Source of the DNA: an uncultured Tolumonas sp.
Lineage (GTDB): Bacteria > Pseudomonadota > Gammaproteobacteria > Enterobacterales > Aeromonadaceae
Direction: 5' to 3'
Assembly: GCF_963678185.1 (NCBI RefSeq)
Contig: NZ_OY782757.1
Location: forward strand, 2,725,001-2,789,000
DNA length: 64,000 nucleotides
The position numbers and the translations under genes are program-made. Shown here in pieces: positions 48,414 to 56,821 of the stretch. The notes beneath the pieces are model-generated. The model was given only the letters and a program-made list of their open reading frames with translations, was not told the DNA's origin and did not search any database. Positions within the stretch are counted from its first letter, which is position 1, and each line of letters begins with the position of its first letter.

Positions 48414-48471
48414 TACTGGCCTCTCTTACTTCAATTTTAGTTTATGCATCAGCGTTAGGCGGTGGATCTGC

Positions 48472-49350
48472 ATGCCAGTAACGCGTATTACTTATTATTT
48501 ATTTCTGTGTAGTCTTTTCTTCTTTACCAACTTCGGGCCTGGTTTAGCTAAGCCCTTAACAACACCTTTCTCGTTCGTAATATCTGCAGGCTTATCTTCT
48601 GCTAACTGGTCTGCACCATGCCGTCTGCGTATTGCAGTGGAACGTCAGTATTTGTTGAGTAAAAAATCGTATTTAGAAGTACGCCTGCAGCAATCGGCAC
48701 CAGTTATCAGTTATATCGGCCAGCAATTGAAAAAGATGAGGCTACCAACATGGTTAGTTTGGCTACCATTATTGGAAAGTAGTTATCAGTCACACGCCGT
48801 CTCATCGGCAGGGGCAGCAGGGATGTGGCAGTTGATGCCAGATACGGCACGGCGGTTTGGATTGCAGGTTTCTGTAAGGCAAGATGAACGCTTGTTATTA
48901 CCGCGCTCAACCGATGCGGCGTTACATTATTTACGCTGGCTGGCAGATTATTTTTCCGGGGATTGGTCGTTGGCTCTGGCGGCGTATAACGCCGGTGAAC
49001 GCCGGATCAAACAGGCTCAGGATAGTGCGCAACAAAACGCCTATTGTGATTTAGTGTTGCCAGCAGAAACGCAACGTTATGTGCCACGGTTGTTGGCGTT
49101 GGTCGACATTATTCAGCATGCTGAGCAATATGGTGTAAACCTAGCTGGTGATACACATCAAATAACATTGCTATCGGTGATTGATACCGCACCGTTGCCA
49201 CCATTATTGCCGTTAGAGCGCAGTGCTGATCCCTTCATTATTCCGAAAGCAACAGCCATTGATTTTGAGCGACGAGATATGGGAATCAGTAAGCAGCCGA
49301 TGCTGATCCCACTATCGGTTGTTGATAAAGCCATTACCCCTAAAAACTAG
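48472..49350 (+). CDS. lytic transglycosylase, SLT domain (MltD-like)
   Basis: 292 residues with an N-terminal hydrophobic signal (YYLFLCSLFFFTNFG). The SLT domain shows LPTWLVWLPLLESSYQSHAV with the catalytic Glu, SSAGAAGMWQLMPDTARRFGL and LALAAYNAGERRIKQA. This resembles the MltD catalytic part, but no LysM repeats follow. It would cleave peptidoglycan glycan strands in the periplasm. It lies beside the lateral flagellar cluster, whose FlgJ lacks a muramidase domain, and its 3' end overlaps the convergent TPR gene by 11 bases. A housekeeping role is equally possible. Confidence 0.85.
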   Translation: MPVTRITYYLFLCSLFFFTNFGPGLAKPLTTPFSFVISAGLSSANWSAPCRLRIAVERQYLLSKKSYLEVRLQQSAPVISYIGQQLKKMRLPTWLVWLPLLESSYQSHAVSSAGAAGMWQLMPDTARRFGLQVSVRQDERLLLPRSTDAALHYLRWLADYFSGDWSLALAAYNAGERRIKQAQDSAQQNAYCDLVLPAETQRYVPRLLALVDIIQHAEQYGVNLAGDTHQITLLSVIDTAPLPPLLPLERSADPFIIPKATAIDFERRDMGISKQPMLIPLSVVDKAITPKN

Positions 49351-51067
49351 GCTGCTGGTTTTCTTTCCACTGTTGTAGATCGGTTTTGATGTTATTGGTT
49401 ACGTCTTGCCAGGCATCATGTTTGGGCTGTCGGTAGATGTGGATGCTGTCATACCAGGCATTGTCATGCCGCTCTTGCATCCAACGCCATTCGGAGGTGA
49501 ACGATAATAATAACCACGTTGGTTTACCCAGTGCAGCGGCCAGATGAGCCACACTGGTATCCACACTGATCACCAGATCCATCGCATGACATAAAGCCGC
49601 CGTATCGGAAAAATCGTCCAGTTCATTACAAAAAAATTGCACCTGTGGGTGCGCATTCATCCATGGATAATCAGCCGGGCGGATCATTTTCTGCAAGCAG
49701 ATGAATTGAAAATCGTCGCGAAGGATCTGTTCCAGTATGGTCGGCTCAATACTGCGGTGAAAATCATTGGCGTGGGTTTGATTGCCAGTCCAGACTAGCC
49801 CAATGCGTGGCTTGGTTTTTTCTCCCAAGCGTTGTTGCCAGCGTGTTTGTTTAGACGGTTCAGGCTGTAAATAACCAGATGTGAAGGGGATGCTATCTAA
49901 TTGTGTCTGGAATGCCAGCGGTAGACTCATTAACGGGCAGTGCAGATCAAAATCGGGCGTGGGATCTTTTTCTTGGTTGATTTGCGCCAGATGTCCAAAC
50001 TGGTGTGTTATCAGGCGGTGTAAAGCGGGCTGAACTTCAACAATTACTTTTTCCGCTAGGGCGGCAACCAGTGGAATGTAGCGGCAAAATTGCAGTGTGT
50101 CGCCAAACCCTTGTTCGCAAAATAGATAAATCGTTTTGCCGGTAAGGGGTTCATCGCCTTTCCATTGGGGTTGCGTGTATTGCCGTTTATCTTGTGACAG
50201 TGCTGATTTTGTAATGTGCCAGCGTGCTTCATAGAGCTGCCAGCCTTTGCGGTAATCGCCTTGTGCCAGATGGACCATGGCGGCATTGAAGCTTATTTGC
50301 GGATCTTTTCCGCCGAGCGCGAATGCCATTTCATAGTCTTTGGCGGCAAGTTCATTATTCCCCATCCGCGCGGCAATCATGCCACGAGAAGCATAACTGG
50401 AAGATAGTTTGGGGTTTAACGTGATCGCGTGATTTAAACAACCGAGTGCGCTTTTGTATTGTTTAAATTCAAACAGAATAATACCGATATTGGCGTAGGC
50501 CAGGGCATGTTCGGGTTGCAGTTGTACCGTTTTTTCAAAATCTAATAAGGCTTCTTTGAACCGTTTTTTATTTCGGTAAACCACGCCCCGATCGTTGTAG
50601 GCATTCACATTGTCAGGCCATTTTTCAATGATGATGTGGTAGTCATGCAAGGCCTGTTCATCATCGTCGAGCAAGCGATATAAGTTGGCTCTGAATTGGT
50701 AGGCTTGTAAATAATCGTCATCGAGCTCAATGGCTTTATTCATATCCTGAAGGGCGTCAGTATATTGCTTTAGCTCGGTATACGTTAAGCCACGGTTATA
50801 GTAACTTTTGGCGCTGCTCGGCATAACATGGATTGCGGTTGTAAGTAGAGCGATGGCTTTAACAAACGCTTGTTGTTCAAAATTGAACAGACCGTAGTAA
50901 TAGAGTGTCTGAAAATGATGGGGTTGTTGCCGTAGGATCGTGGCATAAAGTTTATCGGCTTCCGGTCGTTTTTGTTTTTTATGCAACGCCCATGCTTTTT
51001 CAAAACGGGCATTAGTGTTTGCTTGTGACGGCCGTATGCTGATTTTGGCGTGAGGAAGTTTACTCAT
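49340..51067 (-). CDS. TPR protein with C-terminal glycosyltransferase-like domain, coupled to the lateral flagellar operon
   Basis: 575 residues. Residues about 15-290 hold roughly eight tetratricopeptide repeats (for example SAKSYYNRGLTYTELKQYTD, NVNAYNDRGVVYRNKKRFKE, HALAYANIGIILFEFKQYKS). From about 300 a glycosyltransferase-like fold follows, with IYLFCEQGFGDTLQFCRYIP, RIGLVWTGNQTHANDFHRSI and LVISVDTSVAHLAAALGKP, as in GT9/heptosyltransferase-like or TPR-GT41-like proteins. It has no signal peptide. Its ATG overlaps the PilZ gene stop (ATGA), so it is the last gene of the laf operon. A role in flagellin glycosylation is plausible but unproven; the donor and target are not visible. Confidence 0.8.
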   Translation of the reverse strand: MSKLPHAKISIRPSQANTNARFEKAWALHKKQKRPEADKLYATILRQQPHHFQTLYYYGLFNFEQQAFVKAIALLTTAIHVMPSSAKSYYNRGLTYTELKQYTDALQDMNKAIELDDDYLQAYQFRANLYRLLDDDEQALHDYHIIIEKWPDNVNAYNDRGVVYRNKKRFKEALLDFEKTVQLQPEHALAYANIGIILFEFKQYKSALGCLNHAITLNPKLSSSYASRGMIAARMGNNELAAKDYEMAFALGGKDPQISFNAAMVHLAQGDYRKGWQLYEARWHITKSALSQDKRQYTQPQWKGDEPLTGKTIYLFCEQGFGDTLQFCRYIPLVAALAEKVIVEVQPALHRLITHQFGHLAQINQEKDPTPDFDLHCPLMSLPLAFQTQLDSIPFTSGYLQPEPSKQTRWQQRLGEKTKPRIGLVWTGNQTHANDFHRSIEPTILEQILRDDFQFICLQKMIRPADYPWMNAHPQVQFFCNELDDFSDTAALCHAMDLVISVDTSVAHLAAALGKPTWLLLSFTSEWRWMQERHDNAWYDSIHIYRQPKHDAWQDVTNNIKTDLQQWKENQQPSF

Positions 51068-51477
51068 TTTACAAACCGGCTCTGTTTACTGTATTTGGCG
51101 ATGATCGTCATCACGATGCGCCGACGGCTGTGTTCCCAGCGTACGCCATAAAACGTGAGATAACGATTGAGCGGGCGGCGATGCAGTACTTCACATTCCA
51201 GCCGGTATTTATCTTCCAGCACTAAGATGATGTGATCTGGTACTGTGACATGTTGCGGCACAATAAACCCTGCACCACCCATACTTAAATCTTTGATAAT
51301 GGTATTTGCCAGAAAGCGATCAAACCACCAGCCGGGGGTTTTGATGGTGGCGCTGATGCCGGAAATTTGATCTTCCAGTTCGGTAAAGGGATTATAAAAA
51401 TACCAGCGGGGATATTCTCTGCGTCCGCGGCTGTCATCGTGATCTGGTAAGTTCATGGCAGAGGTTGGCTTAGGCAT
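51064..51477 (-). CDS. PilZ-domain c-di-GMP receptor at the end of the lateral flagellar operon
   Basis: 137 residues. The c-di-GMP signature is present: RxxxR as Arg20-Arg24 in RREYPRW and DxSxxG as Asp63-Ser65-Gly68 in KDLSMGGAGF, though the spacing between the two is long because of an insertion with GWWFDRF. The rest fits a PilZ beta-barrel (LECEVLHRRP, FYGVRWEH). There is no YcgR-N domain. It starts three bases after the lafU stop and overlaps the next gene by four, so it is part of the same transcript. It may adjust lateral motor output or the next protein in response to c-di-GMP (inference). Confidence 0.83.
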   Translation of the reverse strand: MPKPTSAMNLPDHDDSRGRREYPRWYFYNPFTELEDQISGISATIKTPGWWFDRFLANTIIKDLSMGGAGFIVPQHVTVPDHIILVLEDKYRLECEVLHRRPLNRYLTFYGVRWEHSRRRIVMTIIAKYSKQSRFVK

Positions 51478-51480
51478 ACA

Positions 51481-52446
51481 TTAGCGTCCGTTATTGTCGG
51501 GGCGCGCCAGTGGCGGCTGAGGTTGTGCAGCGAGTGAGGCTGCCGTCACGGGTTGAGAAAACAGGTGAGTCAGGGCTTGTTCGGCTTTTTTGTTCATCAG
51601 CAAGATTTCGATGCGCCGATTTTGGCTGGCTTCCGGGTTTTTCGGGTCAACGAGCATGGTGTCAGCAAGCCCTATGACCATCGCGACATGTTCGGCCGGT
51701 AAACCTCGGCTGACCATAACCCGACGCGCCATCGCCGCGCGTTCACTGGAGAGTTCCCAGTTGGTGTAGTGATCATCGGGGTAGGGCACACTGTCGGTAT
51801 GACCTGAGATCATCAGTTTATTTTGCACGCTACTGAGCAGTGGGGTGAGCGAGTTTAATACCTGGCTAAAATAGGGAGTTATGAACGCACTGCCGCGCGC
51901 ATACATTTGGCTGCTGTCATCGTCACGGATCTGAATGCGTAACCCCTGTGCGACCACTTCCAATTTTAAGTTATTTTGTAAATGTGCTTCTTTGGCCAGA
52001 CGCGAGATGATGCTGCCTAGTTGTTGCATCTGCGCGGGGGTGTCGAGATAGCCTTTTGCTGTCTCACCTTCGACCGCTTGTGAAAGCTGCTTGCCATTGG
52101 CTTGATGATAGAGTTCGTTCGGTTGTTGTGGTTGCCCGTCGGTGACATATTGCAAGGCCATTTGATCTTCAATCGACGGTTTACCTTCCATATCGACAGG
52201 AAATGGACTATTGCTGATATCGAAGGGGTTCGCCTCATTGGATAAGATACTGTAATCGCGCAGACGGGTAGCCAGAATTTCACGCTCTTGCTGACTGGAA
52301 ACGGCCAGCACCCACAGCACCATAAACAGCGCCATCATGGCCAGTGTGAAGTCGGCAAACGCCACTTTCCAAGCTCCCCCCGATTTCTTGTGCCCGCCGC
52401 CACGACGTTTGCGAACGACAATCACTTGCTCTTGATCGTTACGCAT
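51481..52446 (-). CDS. lafU: lateral flagellar stator protein LafU (MotB-like)
   Basis: 321 residues from the ATG at 52446, which shares one base with the lafT stop (TAATG). The N-terminus has a basic stretch then WKVAFADFTLAMMALFMVLWVL, with the ion-binding Asp at residue 32, the same number as in E. coli MotB. The C-terminal OmpA-like peptidoglycan-binding domain shows LMISGHTDSVPYP, NWELSSERA and NRRIEILLM. With LafT it anchors the stator and conducts ions. Likely proton-driven like LafTU of Vibrio parahaemolyticus. Confidence 0.94.
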   Translation of the reverse strand: MRNDQEQVIVVRKRRGGGHKKSGGAWKVAFADFTLAMMALFMVLWVLAVSSQQEREILATRLRDYSILSNEANPFDISNSPFPVDMEGKPSIEDQMALQYVTDGQPQQPNELYHQANGKQLSQAVEGETAKGYLDTPAQMQQLGSIISRLAKEAHLQNNLKLEVVAQGLRIQIRDDDSSQMYARGSAFITPYFSQVLNSLTPLLSSVQNKLMISGHTDSVPYPDDHYTNWELSSERAAMARRVMVSRGLPAEHVAMVIGLADTMLVDPKNPEASQNRRIEILLMNKKAEQALTHLFSQPVTAASLAAQPQPPLARPDNNGR

Positions 52447-53303
52447 TACATTGCCCTGTTGGTAACCCACTCTTCCATCGCCAGGAAGCTGGGTTTCACA
52501 TCGGGTTCCAGGGTTTTACGCCCGGCATCAACGGCCAGTAGCGGCATTTTACCGCGAATATGTGCGATCAAAATCGACTTAATACATTCCAACTGATTGA
52601 TGTGTTTTTGTACCAGTGACTCCATGGCACTGCTGGCAGGTTCAAGCAGACAGTAGCAGAGGAATATACCGATAAAGGTGCCGACCAGCGATGCGGCCAC
52701 GTGCACGCCGATGTAAGTGAGCGGGCCATCGAGCTGTTGCATGGTAATGATGATGCCCATTACGGCGGCCAGAATACCGAAACCGGGGCAGGCTTCACCG
52801 GTGCGATGCAAAGCATGCGCTGGTTTCAGCATATCTTCCTGCATGATCATGATTTCATTTTCCAGCAGGGTGTCGAGTTCATGCGGTGAGATCTTGCCCA
52901 TGCTGATCAGACGTAAATTGTCTGTGATAAAACCTAATAACAGTGGATTTTCTTCCACCGTCGGATAACAAAGAAACACCGAGCTTTGGCTAGGCGCTTC
53001 AATATGTTCATCCAGTGCTTTGATGCCTTTCAGGCGAACTTCATCTAAGAGATGGTGCATGAGTGTGAGCAGTTCGCGGTATAAATCACCCTCTTCCTTT
53101 TTCGGCATGAAGATGACTTTGAGCTGGTGTTTCATCTCGATCAGCACCTCTTTGGAGTTGCCAATCACGGTGGAACCAATCGCGGCCCCCAAAATAATTA
53201 CCATTTCGGATGGTTGCCACAGTGCGGCCAGTTTGCCGTGTGCCATGATGAAACCACCGAAAACACATAAAATTACAACACCAACACCTATCAGCTTCTG
53301 CAT
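52446..53303 (-). CDS. lafT: lateral flagellar stator protein LafT (MotA-like)
   Basis: 285 residues with four membrane helices (near 2-20, 32-50, 170-188, 203-222). The MotA block GEACPGFGILAAVMGIIITM contains the conserved Pro used in torque generation, followed by VAASLVGTFIGIFLCYCLLEP. The cytoplasmic loop carries the charged face for the rotor. It sits nine bases after lafS and overlaps lafU by one base. Confidence 0.95.
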   Translation of the reverse strand: MQKLIGVGVVILCVFGGFIMAHGKLAALWQPSEMVIILGAAIGSTVIGNSKEVLIEMKHQLKVIFMPKKEEGDLYRELLTLMHHLLDEVRLKGIKALDEHIEAPSQSSVFLCYPTVEENPLLLGFITDNLRLISMGKISPHELDTLLENEIMIMQEDMLKPAHALHRTGEACPGFGILAAVMGIIITMQQLDGPLTYIGVHVAASLVGTFIGIFLCYCLLEPASSAMESLVQKHINQLECIKSILIAHIRGKMPLLAVDAGRKTLEPDVKPSFLAMEEWVTNRAM

Positions 53304-53312
53304 GGCAGTACC

Positions 53313-54035
53313 TCACGATAATTCAGACAGCTGGTTTTTCAGCAGTACGATGGTTTGTTTATGAAGTTGGCAGACGCGTGATTCGGTTAAATCAAGCACC
53401 AGCGCGATCTCTTTCATGTTCAGTTCATATTGGTAATACAACGCCAGCAGCAGTTGGTCGCGTTTCGATAACACGGCGAGTGCTTTTTTCAGCGACATTT
53501 GAATTTCGAGTTGATGGAAATCATCATCGCCGTTGCTGGTTGGGTATGTGCATTCCAGCAGTTCATCCAGACTTTGCATGGCTTCTGCCTGGCTGGCATA
53601 AAACAGTTCGCGCACTTCATCGGGCGTGATGTTGAGGATCTCGGCCAATTCTTGTTCGTTTGGCATACGCCCCAGTTGGTTGGTCTGTTTACGCACCACT
53701 TGATTAAATGCATTGGCCTGCTGGCGTAATTGACGCGGGCGCCAATCTTGTCTGCGTAATTCATCCAGCATGGCACCACGAATACGCTTAAAGGCAAAAC
53801 CTTCAAACATGGCGTCAGGTGTACCATAGCGGCGTAATGCTTCCAGTAACCCAAGTAGCCCGATCTGTTCCAGATCTTCACGCGCCATACTGGCGGTGAT
53901 CTGGCTGCGCAGATGGGTCAGCGCCCGTTTGACCAGATAAAGATAAGGCACCAGCTGTGCCTGCTCATCCTGCGGGCTGCTGGTTGGAGGGGGAAATGAG
54001 CCGTAGCTATCTTCTGACAAACATTCTTGCAGCAT
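53313..54035 (-). CDS. lafS: lateral flagellar sigma-28 factor LafS (FliA-like)
   Basis: 240 residues, FliA length. Region 2 is visible in YLVKRALTHLRSQITASMAREDLEQIGLLGLLEALRRYG and FAFKRIRGAMLDELRRQDW. Region 4 is LSKRDQLLLALYYQYELNMKEIALVLDLTESRVCQLHKQTIV, an HTH for the -35 box. In lateral systems it transcribes the late genes, including lafA. Its place inside the late operon, before the motor genes, is the order of the laf operons of Vibrio and Aeromonas and implies positive feedback. Confidence 0.94.
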   Translation of the reverse strand: MLQECLSEDSYGSFPPPTSSPQDEQAQLVPYLYLVKRALTHLRSQITASMAREDLEQIGLLGLLEALRRYGTPDAMFEGFAFKRIRGAMLDELRRQDWRPRQLRQQANAFNQVVRKQTNQLGRMPNEQELAEILNITPDEVRELFYASQAEAMQSLDELLECTYPTSNGDDDFHQLEIQMSLKKALAVLSKRDQLLLALYYQYELNMKEIALVLDLTESRVCQLHKQTIVLLKNQLSELS

Positions 54036-54044
54036 CAGTGATCC

Positions 54045-54512
54045 TTACTGCACGACATATTTGGTGATCAGCACTTCATCCAGCGCAGCTTTGAAACCGT
54101 AGTTTTGCAAGGTGCTGATCAGGCGTTCTTGCAACTCGGTTTGCAGATGTTCGACATGATGCAGTTCTTCAGTGAGCTGAGCTTCGTTGCGTTGACTGAA
54201 ATATTGCACCAGTGAATTGCGGATCACCGGCATCAGTTCATCATAACTTTCGATTTGCGATGCACTGTGGGTAACCAGCGTCATTTCCAGCATCAAATAA
54301 TGGCGACTGGCATCGCCATCGATGCTGATCACGAATTTTTCCAGTGGCTTGAACAGCGGTTTTTTACTGACTTCCGGCATTGTCGGTTGTTCATTGTGCG
54401 CTGCGGCGCCATACCAATCTGGGTGGCCGATGACCAATAAGGTGGCTCCCACACTGAACAGAATCAGTAGTAGCCCACCAATCACGGATATGAGAATTGC
54501 CTTTTTATTCAC
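54045..54512 (-). CDS. lafF: LafF, FliL-like basal-body-associated protein
   Basis: 155 residues from a GTG at 54512 with GGAGAA upstream. One membrane helix (AILISVIGGLLLILFSVGATLLVIG, residues 5-29) is followed by a periplasmic domain with FKPLEKFVISI and the C-terminal LQNYGFKAALDEVLITKYVVQ, in the FliL pattern. FliL-type rings surround the stator in other species. It lies between the FliK-like lafE and lafS as in other laf operons. Confidence 0.88.
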   Translation of the reverse strand: MNKKAILISVIGGLLLILFSVGATLLVIGHPDWYGAAAHNEQPTMPEVSKKPLFKPLEKFVISIDGDASRHYLMLEMTLVTHSASQIESYDELMPVIRNSLVQYFSQRNEAQLTEELHHVEHLQTELQERLISTLQNYGFKAALDEVLITKYVVQ

Positions 54513-54527
54513 GGGATAATTTCTCCA

Positions 54528-55928
54528 TTACACCACCGTATTTAACCAGTCACCGGTGGCGGCTGGTTCTGAAGAGGCTGCGGTTGCTGTTGTGTCGCTG
54601 CTGATTGCGGGCGCACTGATAATGTCGGGGTCGATTGTTTGCGCATAAGACGGCTGACGCTGTTGCGGGGTGGATGATTGTTGCTGCCCGATATCGACAT
54701 CAATCGTGCCGTTATGTTCAGTGCTGAGTAACTGACGTAATTGCTCTCGGCTGTTTTGCAGCGATTCACGAACGCCGCTGTGTTCGGCATTGATTTGCAC
54801 GGTCATCTTGTCGCCATCAATACGGATAGCGATAGCTAATTGCCCTAGGCTTGGTGGATCTAACCGAATGGTGGTTTGCTGGGTTTTCTGACTCAATTGT
54901 GTCGACACCTGCTGTTTTAAGGTATCGAGCAACTGTTCGCCCAGTTGTTGTGTGGTTGACGTTGTACTGCTTGATGGCAGCGGTATGTTCGGCGTGGCTG
55001 ATAACGACGTACTGTCTGCAAATAGTGAAAGCTCGCTGAGGATCTGCGTGAGCGACTGATTGGTGGTGGGATTCGTGTCGCTGGTCAGTTTTCCACTCAG
55101 TGGCGTGAAATTGCTATTGCTCATCGTTGATGCGAATGATGTCGCTGTTGTCGATGCCGTTAACCAGTTGGAAATGTTGTTGTTGCTGGTTGTGCTTGTC
55201 ATGACTGATGGGGTCGTTGCGGCGGTCACCGCACTGCTGGATAACAAACCATTATCAACATTGCTTGCTGTTGTCGTCAGTATGCTGGTGTTGGGTTGCG
55301 CTGAAGGCATGGCTGGGAGTGTTAACACCGAAATATTTAAACTTTGCGAACTGTTATCGCTGGATGAAGTCGTGCGGCTGTTTTCAGTATCAGTTACTGG
55401 AGTGTTTTTTCCGGATGACACATTTATTTTCCCCGTGCTATTCAGCGCTAATACGTGGGGTTCATTGGAGCTGGTTGCCTGCAATAGGGCGGTGGTGCTG
55501 TCAGTGTCAGGTGCCCTGGCATCGACATTAGCCTGAGACTGGCTGCTGGCCGCTGTTGGTAAAGAAGATAACGTTGGGGCGGCCGTTTCTGTGCTGCTCT
55601 CGGAAAAAGTTTGCCCTAATGCCAGTTGTAAGGGGGTAACCAGCTGGCTGGAAAGCTGATCGCTATCCAGTGTCGGCGTCATAACGACCGGCGCTATTGC
55701 AGTATCGGTGGCCTCAGCGCTGTCATCAGTGGCGATGTCATTAACGCAATTGGCTGCCGTTTGTGGCTCACCGTCATCGGACATCACGGCAGGCGAATGT
55801 GGCGTGTCATCCGGCAATGAAAAGGTCGCCGCTGTTTCTGTCGGTGTGCTGGCGCTGCTGTTTGTTGCCACCGTGGTAGTGCCGGTGGTTAATAACGTAG
55901 CGTTATTGGTTAATGCGCTTACTGCCAT
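54528..55928 (-). CDS. lafE: LafE, FliK-like hook-length control protein
   Basis: 466 residues. The first ~340 are low-complexity, rich in Ser, Thr, Asn and Ala, as in FliK tape-measure regions. The conserved Flg_hook domain is at about 340-430: TTIRLDPPSLGQLAIAIRID, VQINAEHSGVRESLQNSREQ and LRQLL. It should be secreted through the flagellar export apparatus and switch export specificity from hook to filament. It overlaps lafD by ten bases. Low-complexity coding gives long but spurious ORFs on the other strand. Confidence 0.88.
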   Translation of the reverse strand: MAVSALTNNATLLTTGTTTVATNSSASTPTETAATFSLPDDTPHSPAVMSDDGEPQTAANCVNDIATDDSAEATDTAIAPVVMTPTLDSDQLSSQLVTPLQLALGQTFSESSTETAAPTLSSLPTAASSQSQANVDARAPDTDSTTALLQATSSNEPHVLALNSTGKINVSSGKNTPVTDTENSRTTSSSDNSSQSLNISVLTLPAMPSAQPNTSILTTTASNVDNGLLSSSAVTAATTPSVMTSTTSNNNISNWLTASTTATSFASTMSNSNFTPLSGKLTSDTNPTTNQSLTQILSELSLFADSTSLSATPNIPLPSSSTTSTTQQLGEQLLDTLKQQVSTQLSQKTQQTTIRLDPPSLGQLAIAIRIDGDKMTVQINAEHSGVRESLQNSREQLRQLLSTEHNGTIDVDIGQQQSSTPQQRQPSYAQTIDPDIISAPAISSDTTATAASSEPAATGDWLNTVV

Positions 55929-56248
55929 CCTTGGGCCTCTTGATAGGCGCGCAGCCCTTCTTTTTGGTCATGGAATTTTTCGATTTGCGCTGCCAGTCGT
56001 TTTTTTCGCAGTAACCCTTGTTGCTGTAATTTTTCCAGGCAAAAGTGCAGCGCGGTTAATTCGCGTTGTAAGGCTTGTTTATAGACCGGCGATTGATAGA
56101 TCACGTTGAGTAATCGATGTACCTCCAGGTTGGTCTTTTGAATATCGAGCCACTGCTCTGCGTTCAGTGCCACCTCAAATTGCTGGATGTAATTGCGGAT
56201 AAGACGCGCTATTTGTCGCTGTTTTTCCATCATTGTTAGCTGCGCCAT
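55919..56248 (-). CDS. lafD: LafD, FliT-like chaperone candidate
   Basis: 109 residues from the ATG at 56248 (MAQLTMMEKQRQIARL); the frame is open to 56317, but that part overlaps the hairpin region and has no recognisable sequence. The protein is helical and charged, of FliT size, and occupies the position of lafD between the FliS-like and FliK-like genes. Sequence similarity to FliT is too weak to see by eye, so the name is by position. In other flagella FliT guards FliD before export. It overlaps lafE by ten bases. Confidence 0.68.
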   Translation of the reverse strand: MAQLTMMEKQRQIARLIRNYIQQFEVALNAEQWLDIQKTNLEVHRLLNVIYQSPVYKQALQRELTALHFCLEKLQQQGLLRKKRLAAQIEKFHDQKEGLRAYQEAQGWQ

Positions 56249-56341
56249 GTTTCCATTCCCGTGACTTAATATCGATGTAGCAATTGATGTGCCACTGGAA
56301 AATATTATGTTATTCAATGCTTTATTGTTTGTTTTTGCTGA

Positions 56342-56384
56342 TTACGGAAGGTGTGCTTCCGCAACTGTTTCCGCGCACGCGGAA
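56342..56384. repeat. two tandem hairpins sharing CGGAA/TTCCG in the lafC-lafD gap
   Basis: First: CGGAAG (56345-56350) with CTTCCG (56356-56361), extendable to nine bases each side with one mismatch. Second: TTCCGCG (56369-56375) with CGCGGAA (56378-56384). Both lie in a 160-base gap inside an otherwise tightly packed operon. Neither is followed by a T-run. They could pause transcription, set an RNA-processing site or bind a regulator. Confidence 0.6.
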
Positions 56385-56408
56385 GGAAATAGAAAGACTA
56401 TTTTGGCT

Positions 56409-56801
56409 TTAGCCCGCCGCATGACGTTTGGCAAAGCCAATCCAGCCTGTTCTGATTTCGTGGAGTATTTTGCGTACCTGTTGCAGTTCTGCCGCATCAT
56501 TGCGGATGCTGGCTTTCATCAGTCGTTTGCCGCAAAACTGATAAAGCTGTTTCAAGTGCGTGGCCAGATTGCCACCTTGTTCGAGATCGAGCGCCACACT
56601 GAGGCCGCTGAGAATGCGCATGCTTTTTTTAATCGCTTCACCTTTACGGGCGTAGTTTCGGGCCTGCATATGGCCTTCTGCGCGATCGAGCTCATCCATC
56701 AGGCCGTCCATCAGCATAATGACCAGTTGGGGAGGGCTGGCGTTGGCGGCTTTGACGGTAATTTCAGTTTGACGATAAGAGTCGTAACCGGTGTCATACA
56801 T
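56409..56801 (-). CDS. lafC: LafC, FliS-like flagellin export chaperone
   Basis: 130 residues from the ATG at 56801, which has GAGGAAA upstream and gives the usual FliS length; the longer frame to 56930 runs into lafB. The N-terminus MYDTGYDSYRQTEITVKAANASPPQLVIMLMDGLMDELDRAEGHM fits FliS (Tyr-rich start, PxxLIxMLYDG). It is all-helical. It would bind the C-terminal part of LafA and deliver it to the export gate. Confidence 0.9.
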   Translation of the reverse strand: MYDTGYDSYRQTEITVKAANASPPQLVIMLMDGLMDELDRAEGHMQARNYARKGEAIKKSMRILSGLSVALDLEQGGNLATHLKQLYQFCGKRLMKASIRNDAAELQQVRKILHEIRTGWIGFAKRHAAG

Positions 56802-56821
56802 GGTAATTTCCTCGGACGATA

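Noticed and set aside
55060-55536. 158-codon plus-strand ORF with a membrane-protein-like, Val/Leu-rich translation
   Set aside because: It lies opposite the Ser/Thr/Asn-rich repeat region of lafE. The complement of Ser/Thr/Asn codons reads as Val/Leu and gives false hydrophobic ORFs.
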